DNA of 19,377 nt. Source: Sphingomonas sp. (GTDB lineage: Bacteria > Pseudomonadota > Alphaproteobacteria > Sphingomonadales > Sphingomonadaceae). The notes beneath the pieces are model-generated. The model was not told the DNA's origin and did not search any database. It was given only the letters and a program-made list of their open reading frames with translations. The stretch covers positions 1 to 19,377 of the forward strand of contig JAPJRE010000025.1 in the NCBI GenBank assembly GCA_030824725.1. The letters run 5' to 3'. This document shows, in pieces, positions 7,107 to 13,412 of this stretch. Position 1 is the first letter of the stretch. The number at the start of each line of letters is the position of its first letter. The translations under genes and the position numbers were made by a program.

Positions 7107-10079
7107 ATGAAAGCCATTCTCACGTCGCAGCTGCGCCTTGGCGGCGCGAGCCTGATCGCGCTCGCGGCCATGGGATGGGCGAGCGCGGCGCATGCCCAGA
7201 CCAGCACCACTGCGGAGCCGGCACCTGCCGCCGAAGTGCCGCAGGCGGACACGGCCGCCCAGACCGAGCAGAACGACCAGATCGTCGTCACGGGCTCGCG
7301 CATCATCGCCAGCGGCTTCACCGCCCCGACGCCGACCACGGTGATCGGCGCCGAGCAGATCGCCGCCAATGCGCAGCCCAACCTGTTCAACACCATCGCC
7401 CAGCTGCCCTCGCTCCAGGGCTCGACCGGTGCCGCGACGGGCACGTTCAGCACCTCGAGCGGCACCCAGGGGCTCAGCTCCTTCTCGCTGCGCGGCCTCC
7501 AGCCGATCCGCACGCTGACGCTGCTCGACGGCCAGCGCGTCGCCGCCGCGAACGTCAGCGGCGTGCCCGACATCAGCCTGTTCCCGCAGCTGCTGGTCAA
7601 GCGCGTCGACGTGGTCAATGGCGGCGCTTCGGCCACCTATGGCTCGGACGCGGTCGGCGGCGTGGTCAACTTCATCACCGACACCCGCTTCACCGGCTTC
7701 AAGGCCAATGTGCTGGGCGGCATCACCACCTATGGCGACAACAAGCAGATCCTGGCGCAGGGTGCCTGGGGCGGATCGTTCGCCGGCGACAGGCTGCACC
7801 TGATCGTCAGCGGCGAATATGCCCATGACGGCGGCGTCGGCCCCGGCGACTTCGGCACCGATCTCGCCCGCAGCCGCGACTGGTACAAGGCGACGACGCT
7901 GCTCAACACCGGCGTCACCACCGGCGGATCGCCGCAGTTCGTCTACAGCGACTATGCCCAGCCCTATCAGTACGCCCGCTATGGCCTGATCAACAACGGC
8001 CCGCTCCAGGGCATCGCGTTCGACGTCAACGGCAATCCGTACAACTTCCAGTATGGCTCGAACGGCCAGCCGCTCGGCAACGGCCGGGTGAGCAACTGCT
8101 ATCCGGGCAACAGCTTCTGCGTCGGCGGGGATCTGAGCGGTGCGCCGGGCTCCGGTGCGTCGCTCGTCTCCAAGCTGCAGCGCGTCGTCGGCTATACCCG
8201 CATCGGCTATGATTTCGCGCCGGGGAACGAATTCTACGGCACGCTGAACATCGGCCAGGTCAAGACCAACAACCAGCCGAGTCCGGGCTATAATCGCCCG
8301 AACCTGACCGTGCAGTGCGCCAACCCCTATCTGCCGCAGCTGGTCCGCGACCGCTGCGCGACGGCGGGGATCACCCAGTTCAACTTCGGCACCAGCAACG
8401 GCGCCTTCCCCGATCCGCAGGTCTATACCGATCGCCGCCAGTATCGCGGCGTGCTTGGCGCCAAGGGCAAGTTCTCGGCGGCCGGCGGCGAGTGGAACTA
8501 TGATGCCTATTACGAGCATGGCGTTACCATCGCGGACATCGACGTCCAGGATATCGTGCTGCAGAACCGCTATGTCGCGGCGACCAACGCGATTGCGCTC
8601 AACGGCGCGATCGTCTGCGCCGATCCGGTGGCGCGCGCGGCGGGCTGCCAGCCGATCAACGTGTTCGGCGGCTTCGCGCCCTCGGCCTCGGCGCTGGCCT
8701 ATGTCACCCCGGCCAACGGCCCGTTCCAGCACACCAAGCTGACCCAGGACGTGGTGAGCGCCAATATCTCGGGCAATCTGATCGACCTGTGGGCCGGTCC
8801 GCTCAGCCTGGCGATCGGCGGCGAGTATCGCCGGGAATTCTACCGGGTGAACGCCGACCCGTACGGTGCGGGCGCCACCAGTCCCAACAGCGCCGCCTAT
8901 CCGGTCGACCCGCTGCTCAACCAGGCGCAGGGCAGCAACTGGGCCGCGGGCAACTACAAGAATGGCGGCGGCAAGTACAATGTCTACGAGTTCTCGGCGG
9001 AAACCAACCTGCCGCTGCTCGACAGCGAGAGCCTCGGCCGCGCCAACCTGAACGCGGCCGCCCGCTACACGCACTACAGCACCTCGGGCTCGGTCTGGGC
9101 GTGGAAGATCGGCGGCACCTGGTCGACGCCGATCGACGGGATCCGCCTGCGCGCGGTCACCTCGCGCGACGTGCGCGCGCCAAACCTCTCCGAGCTGTTC
9201 GCCGCCCCCACCGTCACCACGCTGCCCAACTTCAACGATCCGTTCCGCAACGTCGCGGTGCAGGCGTTCCAGAACACCGTGGGCAACCCCAACCTCAAGC
9301 CCGAAATCGCGCGCAACACCGAAGTGGGCATCACGCTCGCCAACCCGACCTGGCTGCCGGGCCTCAGCCTGTCGGTCGACTATTACACGATCAAGCTGAG
9401 CGGGGTCGTCTCGACGCTGTCGCCCGACCAGATCGTCCGCTTCTGCTTCGAAGGCAACCAGACCTTCTGCGGCGGCTTCGTGCTCGACAGCCCGACCCAG
9501 GGCGGCAATTTCATCAACGTCCAGCCGTTCAACCTGGCGAGCTGGAAGACCAGCGGCTTCGACATCGAGGCGAGCTATCGCTGGCAACGGCCGCTGGGGC
9601 TGCCGGGCAACTTCACCGTCCGCGCGCTGGGCACCCACGTGCAGGAGTTCCTCGTCCGCGCCGGCATCGCCGGGGTGGCGACGGTGGACAATGCCGGGGC
9701 CAACAATGGCGCGACGCCCGACTGGAAGTGGCTGGCGATCCAGACCTACGACACCGACACGTTCAGCCTGCTGGTGCAGGAGCGCTGGTTCTCCGACGGC
9801 AATTTCGGCAACCAATATGTCGAGTGCCAGAGCGGCTGCCCGGTTTCGACCGGCAACAACCCGACGATCAGCCGCAACTTCATGCCCGGCGCCTTCTATG
9901 TGGACGTCGGCGGCTCCTACAAGGTCACCCGCGGGCTGGAGGGCTATTTCAAGGTCGACAATCTGTTCAATGTCGATCCCGTACCCGCGCCGCAGACCAA
10001 CACCGGTCTCGACGTGAACCCGGCGCTCTACGACACGATCGGCCGCACCTATCGCATCGGCGTGCGCCTCAACTTCTGA
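7107..10079 (+). CDS. TonB-dependent outer-membrane receptor
   Basis: This is a 990-aa outer-membrane transporter for active, TonB/ExbBD-energised uptake of a substrate too large or scarce for porins. A signal peptide (cleavage after AHA, about residue 31) is followed by a TonB-box/plug start NDQIVVTGSRI and a plug domain (about 60-175) with the SLRGLQPIRTLTLLDGQR segment and the NGGASATYGSDAVGGVVNFIT motif. A long 22-strand barrel region ends YRIGVRLNF, with the terminal phenylalanine used for BAM-mediated assembly. GGAGGGG lies just upstream of ATG 7107. Its position behind the beta-helix/propeller gene suggests import of oligosaccharides from the same polymer, which is inference. An intrinsic terminator follows. 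Confidence 0.93.
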   Translation: MKAILTSQLRLGGASLIALAAMGWASAAHAQTSTTAEPAPAAEVPQADTAAQTEQNDQIVVTGSRIIASGFTAPTPTTVIGAEQIAANAQPNLFNTIAQLPSLQGSTGAATGTFSTSSGTQGLSSFSLRGLQPIRTLTLLDGQRVAAANVSGVPDISLFPQLLVKRVDVVNGGASATYGSDAVGGVVNFITDTRFTGFKANVLGGITTYGDNKQILAQGAWGGSFAGDRLHLIVSGEYAHDGGVGPGDFGTDLARSRDWYKATTLLNTGVTTGGSPQFVYSDYAQPYQYARYGLINNGPLQGIAFDVNGNPYNFQYGSNGQPLGNGRVSNCYPGNSFCVGGDLSGAPGSGASLVSKLQRVVGYTRIGYDFAPGNEFYGTLNIGQVKTNNQPSPGYNRPNLTVQCANPYLPQLVRDRCATAGITQFNFGTSNGAFPDPQVYTDRRQYRGVLGAKGKFSAAGGEWNYDAYYEHGVTIADIDVQDIVLQNRYVAATNAIALNGAIVCADPVARAAGCQPINVFGGFAPSASALAYVTPANGPFQHTKLTQDVVSANISGNLIDLWAGPLSLAIGGEYRREFYRVNADPYGAGATSPNSAAYPVDPLLNQAQGSNWAAGNYKNGGGKYNVYEFSAETNLPLLDSESLGRANLNAAARYTHYSTSGSVWAWKIGGTWSTPIDGIRLRAVTSRDVRAPNLSELFAAPTVTTLPNFNDPFRNVAVQAFQNTVGNPNLKPEIARNTEVGITLANPTWLPGLSLSVDYYTIKLSGVVSTLSPDQIVRFCFEGNQTFCGGFVLDSPTQGGNFINVQPFNLASWKTSGFDIEASYRWQRPLGLPGNFTVRALGTHVQEFLVRAGIAGVATVDNAGANNGATPDWKWLAIQTYDTDTFSLLVQERWFSDGNFGNQYVECQSGCPVSTGNNPTISRNFMPGAFYVDVGGSYKVTRGLEGYFKVDNLFNVDPVPAPQTNTGLDVNPALYDTIGRTYRIGVRLNF

Positions 10080-10105
10080 TCCCTTCGTCCCCCCGACGAT
10101 CCCCT

Positions 10106-10138
10106 GGTCCCGGCTGCAAGGCCGGGACCATTGTTTTG
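10106..10138 (+). terminator. Rho-independent terminator after the TonB receptor
   Basis: A perfect 9-bp stem GGTCCCGGC/GCCGGGACC (10106-10114 and 10121-10129) with a 6-nt loop is followed by ATTGTTTTG. It lies 26 nt after the receptor stop codon and separates it from the next gene. Confidence 0.8.
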
Positions 10139-10211
10139 TGCGGAAACCCGGGCGGCCGCGGGCGTTGAGGGCGGGTGCGGGGCACTGCGCCCCCAACCAC
10201 GGAGACGACGC

Positions 10212-10418
10212 ATGACCGAAGCGACCACCGACGCCGCCAAGACCGTGTCGAACGGCAAGACCGCGCTGACCGACGACATCCGCGCCCATTTCTCGGGCGA
10301 TGCTTCCATCACCGAAAAGGCCAAGAGCTTCGCCAAGGCGCGGCCCTGGACCAGCGCGGCCTTTCTCGGCATCGCGGCGCTCGCGGTACTGAACGGCGTG
10401 CGCGGCGTTCGTCCATAA
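10212..10418 (+). CDS. Small hypothetical membrane protein (possible DUF883/YqjD-like)
   Basis: The 68-aa protein has a polar N-terminal half with an amphipathic helix (DDIRAHFSGDASITEKAKSFAKARP), then one hydrophobic segment (WTSAAFLGIAALAVLNGVRG) and a short basic tail. This layout recalls small inner-membrane YqjD/ElaB-type (DUF883) proteins that tether ribosomes in stationary phase, but the similarity is weak and no function is claimed. ATG 10212 has GGAG 7 nt upstream, whereas an upstream TTG extension at 10131 would run through the terminator region. It stands between a terminator and a strong hairpin, so it is probably transcribed alone. Confidence 0.65.
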   Translation: MTEATTDAAKTVSNGKTALTDDIRAHFSGDASITEKAKSFAKARPWTSAAFLGIAALAVLNGVRGVRP

Positions 10419-10424
10419 TGCGCT

Positions 10425-10456
10425 GCCGGGTGGCGGCGCAGCTGCCGCCACCCGGC
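10425..10456 (+). terminator. Strong hairpin after the small membrane protein gene
   Basis: A perfect 13-bp GC-rich stem (10425-10437 paired with 10444-10456) with a 6-nt loop begins 6 nt after the stop codon. The tail is not T-rich (GCTTGCACCCTTT), so it may be a weak or Rho-assisted terminator, or an mRNA-stabilising 3' end. Confidence 0.55.
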
Positions 10457-10491
10457 GCTTGCACCCTTTGCGGCGCGCGGAAATACGCGTA

Positions 10492-10521
10492 CTGGCAATC
10501 GGCCGTCGTCGGGGTTATATA
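10492..10521 (+). promoter_or_regulatory. Predicted tetR promoter
   Basis: CTGGCA (10492-10497) and TATATA (10516-10521) are 18 nt apart. The predicted start site falls at about 10528-10531, essentially on the tetR ATG (10531). No Shine-Dalgarno is found in the usual window, which agrees with a leaderless or nearly leaderless transcript. Confidence 0.5.
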
Positions 10522-10532
10522 CCGCTCGTTAT
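10519..10532. promoter_or_regulatory. TetR operator O1 (autoregulatory), ATACCG-CT-CGTTAT
   Basis: The palindrome has one mismatch to the two sites upstream of the pump (ATACCG-CC-CGGTAT and ATACCG-CC-TGGTAT). It spans the end of the predicted -10 element and the first two bases of the tetR start codon, so a bound repressor would block tetR transcription. Matching sites at both the regulator and its downstream operon are the usual sign of a local TetR operator. Confidence 0.6.
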
Positions 10533-11142
10533 GAAAACCGCTGCCTGTACCGTAGCCAAGGGTCGCCCCCGTGAGTTCGACGTCGACGAGGCGTTGACGG
10601 CGGCGCTCCGCATCTTCTGGACCAAGGGCTATGAAGGTGCCTCGCTGACCGACCTGACCGAAGCGATGGGCATCACCCGGCCCAGCCTCTACGCGGCGTT
10701 CGGCAACAAGGAATCCTTGTTCTGCAAGGCGCTGGAACTCTACGAGCGCGAGAAGATGTGCTATATCGGCCGGGCGCTGGAAGCGCCGACCGCGCGCGGC
10801 GTGGCGGAAGCGCTGCTGCGCGGGGCGCTGGAGCGCCAGCGCGATACCAGCGATCCCAAGGGCTGCATGGGCGTGATCAATTCGGTGGCGTGCGGCGCCG
10901 AGGCCGAGTCGATCCGCGAGGAAGTGCTCAAGCGCGGCGAGGCGGCCAAGCGGGCGATCGTCGAGCGGTTCGAGCGTGCCAAGGCCGAAGACGACCTTCC
11001 GCCGCACGCCGATCCGGAGGGATTGACCTCCTATATCATCGCGTTGATTCAGGGCATCGCGTTGCAGGGCGGGGCGGGCACTAGCTGCGCCGATCTCGAG
11101 CGCCTCGTCCAGACCAGCCTTTCGATGTGGCCGGCGCGCTGA
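10531..11142 (+). CDS. TetR/AcrR-family transcriptional repressor
   Basis: This is a 203-aa regulator with an N-terminal TetR HTH (about residues 14-60: FDVDEALTAALRIFWTKGYEGASLTDLTEAMGITRPSLYAAFGNKESLF) and a helical ligand-binding C-terminal domain containing a SDPKGCMGVINS segment. It precedes an RND efflux operon on the same strand. Near-identical palindromes lie at its own start and in front of that operon, so it most likely represses both until a pump substrate binds. ATG 10531 is chosen because the family fold begins right after it. A TTG at 10459 gives a longer frame that would overlap the preceding hairpin. There is no ribosome binding site at 10531, fitting leaderless translation. 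Confidence 0.9.
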   Translation: MKTAACTVAKGRPREFDVDEALTAALRIFWTKGYEGASLTDLTEAMGITRPSLYAAFGNKESLFCKALELYEREKMCYIGRALEAPTARGVAEALLRGALERQRDTSDPKGCMGVINSVACGAEAESIREEVLKRGEAAKRAIVERFERAKAEDDLPPHADPEGLTSYIIALIQGIALQGGAGTSCADLERLVQTSLSMWPAR

Positions 11143-11309
11143 GGCCTGCGCCTTTCTAGACCCTCCTGCTACAATCCATCGTTGCGAACGAGCCGGTACG
11201 ATCGCGGAATCGCTGGCTTCTGCCGGTGCGTATCGCACTGCCTCGTCGAGATTGCGCAGTGCGTCTGCAACGCCGTGAAAGGAAATCGTTTCGCGTGTGC
11301 AAAACGCGC

Positions 11310-11337
11310 TTGCGGGAAAAATACCGCCCGGTATAAA
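11310..11337 (+). promoter_or_regulatory. Predicted efflux-operon promoter P1
   Basis: TTGCGG (11310-11315) and TATAAA (11332-11337) are 16 nt apart. Operator O2 (11321-11334) lies in the spacer and over the -10, ideal for repression by steric block. Confidence 0.5.
11321..11334. promoter_or_regulatory. TetR operator O2, ATACCGCCCGGTAT
   Basis: Perfect 6-bp inverted arms ATACCG/CGGTAT with a CC centre. It is the best copy of a motif found three times between 10519 and 11382. Its centre is 48 bp from that of O3. Confidence 0.7.
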
Positions 11338-11344
11338 AAGCCTG

Positions 11345-11373
11345 TTGACGCAGCGCAGCGCGACTTATATACC
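11345..11373 (+). promoter_or_regulatory. Predicted efflux-operon promoter P2
   Basis: TTGACG (11345-11350) is followed at 17 nt by TATACC (11368-11373), with TATATA overlapping at 11366-11371. Operator O3 covers the -10 and start region. P2 has the better -35 and P1 the better -10, so either or both may be used. Confidence 0.5.
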
Positions 11374-11382
11374 GCCTGGTAT
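11369..11382. promoter_or_regulatory. TetR operator O3, ATACCGCCTGGTAT
   Basis: Same 14-bp motif as O2 with one change in the right arm. Its flanks extend the symmetry to TATACC/GGTATA (11368-11383). It overlaps the -10 of predicted promoter P2. Confidence 0.68.
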
Positions 11383-11433
11383 AGAAAGTGATCCGCCGCC
11401 CCCACGGGGTTGCGGGCAGACGGAGGCGCGGAC

Positions 11434-11472
11434 ATGCGCGAGCTTGCACGCAAGAAACGGGGTGAGCCCTAG
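11434..11472 (+). CDS. Leader peptide MRELARKKRGEP upstream of the efflux operon
   Basis: This 12-codon frame starts at ATG 11434 with a perfect GGAGG (11422-11426) at 7-nt spacing and ends at TAG 11470-11472. It lies downstream of both predicted operon promoters and about 180 nt before the first structural gene. Five of twelve residues are Arg or Lys, including RKK and KKR, and Pro precedes the stop codon. The stop codon falls in and next to the loop of a terminator-like hairpin. Coding frames of this size occur by chance, but the match of ribosome binding site, position and hairpin makes a regulatory leader peptide a reasonable call. Confidence 0.5.
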   Translation: MRELARKKRGEP

Positions 11473-11487
11473 GCTCCACCCTTTTAT
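11460..11487 (+). terminator. Terminator-like hairpin (putative attenuator) in the efflux leader
   Basis: The left arm 11460-11468 pairs with 11472-11481 in a 9-bp stem with one bulged C and a 3-nt loop containing most of the leader stop codon, followed by TTTTAT (11482-11487). The T-tract is short, so termination may be partial. A ribosome paused on the KKR codons (11452-11460) would cover the left arm and prevent folding. Confidence 0.5.
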
Positions 11488-11654
11488 ACCTAAGTAGTAA
11501 CGGGCGCTGCCTGCAGGCAGATGGACGGGGCGAGCTATCGCTGCGATCCATGGCGCACGACCAGAAGAATCCATCCCGGCATCCGGAATCGCGACAGGCG
11601 TTTTTCGGGAGGGCGGAGCCTTGCTCCCCGCCGGCGCAACCGAGGGAGAATGAC

Positions 11655-12068
11655 ATGGCGTATCTCGATCTCACCGACATGGCTGGCAACGCCGCCGCGC
11701 TTCCCGCCTTCCTCGCCACGCCGCGCGAGGAAACCAAGCTGAGCGCGCTCGAATGGCAGGTCGTCGCGATCGCCCAGCGCGATCGCATGTCTTCGCTGGA
11801 GGCGCCGAGCCGCCTTTCAATCGCGCTCGGCGTGATCTTCGGCGGCGAGCGCGGCAACCCGCGCCTGGCCGACCCCAAGCTCGAGGCGCTGCGCCGCATC
11901 GCCGTCATCTCGTGGCACCGCGGCTTCCGCGTGCCCCAGTCCGAAATCCAGCGCTTCTACGCGGCCGGCTACACCCCCGGCCAGCTGGAGACGCTGCTCA
12001 CCAGCATCAGCCGTGGTCGCGCGGCGATGAATCAGGGGAACCATCATGAATATGCACGCGCCCATTGA
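11655..12068 (+). CDS. Small AhpD/carboxymuconolactone-decarboxylase-like protein without CxxC; function unknown
   Basis: This 137-aa soluble protein is the first gene of the efflux operon. Two stretches recall the AhpD/CMD fold: an LSALEWQVVAIAQRD helix near residue 30, and a C-terminal part LEALRRIAVISWHRGFRVPQSEIQRFYAAGYTPGQLETLLTSISRG resembling the helix pair after the active site. There is no cysteine, so the usual CxxC-His redox centre is absent and no peroxidase activity is claimed. The family link is by eye and tentative. ATG 11655 follows GAGGGAGAA, whereas an in-frame ATG at 11550 lacks a ribosome binding site. The 3' end overlaps the adaptor start by 23 nt, indicating translational coupling. 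Confidence 0.7.
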   Translation: MAYLDLTDMAGNAAALPAFLATPREETKLSALEWQVVAIAQRDRMSSLEAPSRLSIALGVIFGGERGNPRLADPKLEALRRIAVISWHRGFRVPQSEIQRFYAAGYTPGQLETLLTSISRGRAAMNQGNHHEYARAH

Positions 12069-13296
12069 GGGCGAAGCGGTGGCAGAACGGGCGCCTAAGC
12101 GTCTGCGCACCTGGCAGAAGGCGGCACTGGTCGTCGTGCCGGTGGGCGTGGTCGCCGCCGGCTTCAGCCTGAGCGGGCGTAACGCCCCCGCCGTCGCTGC
12201 GCCGGCCGCACCCGTCGTCACCGTCGCCGCGCCGCTCGCCCGCGAAGTGAACGAGTGGGACGAATATGTCGGCCGCTTCGAGGCGAGCCGCACCGTCGAG
12301 GTGCGGCCGCGCGTCTCGGGCGCCGTCACCGCGATCCACTTCAAGGACGGCATGGTGGTGCAGCAGGGCCAGCTCCTCTTCACTATCGATCCGCGTCCGT
12401 TCACCGCCGCGCTGGCCGAAGCCAAGGCAGGCGTGGCAAGCGCGCAGAGCGATCTGGCGCTCGCCCGCTCCGACCTCGACCGCGCCCAGCGGCTGGTGAG
12501 CGTCGAGGCGGTGTCGAAGAGCGACGTCGAACGTCTCCAGGCCCGCGTCCGCGCGGCAACCGCCGCTGTCGCCGCGGCACAGGCCCGGGTTCGCGCCCGC
12601 GCGCTCGACGTCGAGTTCACCCAGGTGCGCGCGCCGATTTCGGGGCGCATCTCCGATCGCCGCGTCGATCCCGGCAATCTGGTCGCCGCCGGGGAAGGGC
12701 AGGGGGGTACGCTCCTCACCACGATCAACGCGCTCGATCCGATCTACTTCACCTTCGACGGCTCCGAAGCCTTGTTCCTCAAGGCCAAGCGCGCGGCGGG
12801 ATCCTCGGCCAGCCCGGTCGAGATCCGGCTGCAGGACGAAGGCGACTATCGCTGGAAGGGGCAGATCGACTTCACCGACAACGGGCTCGATCCCAAGTCC
12901 GGCACGATCCGCGGCCGTGCGGTGCTGGCCAACAAGGACATGTTCCTGACGCCGGGCATGTTCGGCAACATGCGGCTGGCCGCCGGCGGCAAGGCGCAGG
13001 CATTGCTGGTGCCCGACGCCGCGATCCAGACCGACCAGGCGCGCAAGCTGGTGCTCACCGTTGGCGCCGACGGCACCGTGGTGCCCAAGCCGGTGGTGCT
13101 CGGGCCGGTGGTCGACGGCCTCCGCATCGTTCGCTCTGGGCTGGCGCCCCAGGACAAGGTGGTGATCGCCGGCACCCAGTTCGCCCAGCCCGGCGGCAAG
13201 GTGCAGCCCAAGGCCGGCACCATCACGCCGAACGCCGCGACCGACGCGCCCGTCGTTTCCGCTCCGGTCACGGGCCAGGCGACCTTCGCCCGCTGA
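12046..13296 (+). CDS. RND efflux periplasmic adaptor (membrane fusion protein, MexE/AcrA type)
   Basis: This 416-aa protein bridges the inner-membrane pump and the outer-membrane channel. An N-terminal membrane anchor (about residues 26-45, no lipobox cysteine) is followed by a lipoyl half (VEVRPRVSGAVTAIHFKDGMVVQQGQLLFTIDPRPF) and a long Ala-rich alpha-hairpin (about 120-185). The second lipoyl half (VRAPISGRISDRRVDPGNLV), beta-barrel and membrane-proximal domains follow. The EWDEYVGRFEA start of the mature part is typical of the MexE branch. ATG 12046 has AGGGG 7 nt upstream, with a second ATG at 12052. It overlaps the preceding gene by 23 nt and is followed after 116 nt by the permease. 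Confidence 0.94.
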   Translation: MNMHAPIEGEAVAERAPKRLRTWQKAALVVVPVGVVAAGFSLSGRNAPAVAAPAAPVVTVAAPLAREVNEWDEYVGRFEASRTVEVRPRVSGAVTAIHFKDGMVVQQGQLLFTIDPRPFTAALAEAKAGVASAQSDLALARSDLDRAQRLVSVEAVSKSDVERLQARVRAATAAVAAAQARVRARALDVEFTQVRAPISGRISDRRVDPGNLVAAGEGQGGTLLTTINALDPIYFTFDGSEALFLKAKRAAGSSASPVEIRLQDEGDYRWKGQIDFTDNGLDPKSGTIRGRAVLANKDMFLTPGMFGNMRLAAGGKAQALLVPDAAIQTDQARKLVLTVGADGTVVPKPVVLGPVVDGLRIVRSGLAPQDKVVIAGTQFAQPGGKVQPKAGTITPNAATDAPVVSAPVTGQATFAR

Positions 13297-13301
13297 CCGA
13301 A

Positions 13302-13374
13302 CTGCCGCCGGGCGCACCCCAGAGGCCCGGCGGCAGGTAGTTTCCCGTGTGCCCGTCCGCGTGATCGCACGCGG
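13302..13374 (+). repeat. Two hairpins between adaptor and permease genes
   Basis: The first is a perfect 12-bp stem CTGCCGCCGGGC/GCCCGGCGGCAG (13302-13313 and 13325-13336) with an 11-nt loop. The second is CCGCGTG/CACGCGG (13357-13363 and 13368-13374) with a 4-nt loop. TAGTTTCCC after the first is too weak to call a terminator. They may trim or stabilise the operon mRNA and set adaptor:permease ratios. Confidence 0.5.
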
Positions 13375-13412
13375 GCGCGAGCACGCGCGTCCGCCAGGGA
13401 AAGGAGAAGGCC

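Larger units (their letters stand above)
11143..11654. other. Regulatory intergenic region upstream of the efflux operon (512 nt)
   Basis: No protein-coding gene of normal size is supported here. The region holds an inverted repeat CGCACTG/CAGTGCG (11234-11240 and 11257-11263), two TetR-type operators with overlapping promoters (11310-11382), a 12-codon leader frame (11434-11472) and a terminator-like hairpin (11460-11487). It also has a perfect 14-bp palindrome CTGCCTGCAGGCAG (11507-11520) and an imperfect hairpin (11612-11632) just before the ribosome binding site of the first structural gene. The leader RNA would be roughly 270-310 nt. Confidence 0.7.

Noticed and set aside
4148..7636. Open reading frame of 1162 codons on the minus strand
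   Set aside because: It is fully antisense to the beta-helix gene and the start of the receptor gene. The sense frames have clear domains, while this one is Arg/Ala/His-rich without motifs, as expected opposite GC-biased codons.
7056..10451. Open reading frame of 1131 codons on the minus strand
   Set aside because: It is antisense to the whole TonB receptor and the next small gene, with low-complexity composition and no recognisable domain or ribosome binding site.
11484..11506. Fourth TetR half-site TATACC within TTTTATACCTAAGTAG
   Set aside because: Only one arm matches; the opposite side (AGTAAC) does not complete the palindrome. It is better explained as the tail of the hairpin.
11550..11654. 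Longer N-terminus for the first efflux-operon gene from ATG 11550
   Set aside because: No Shine-Dalgarno precedes 11550 and the added 35 residues look non-coding. ATG 11655 has a strong GAGGGAGAA site.
11521..11742. 73-codon frame starting at ATG 11521
   Set aside because: It has no good ribosome binding site, is Arg/Pro/Ser-rich, and overlaps the better supported gene at 11655 in another frame.
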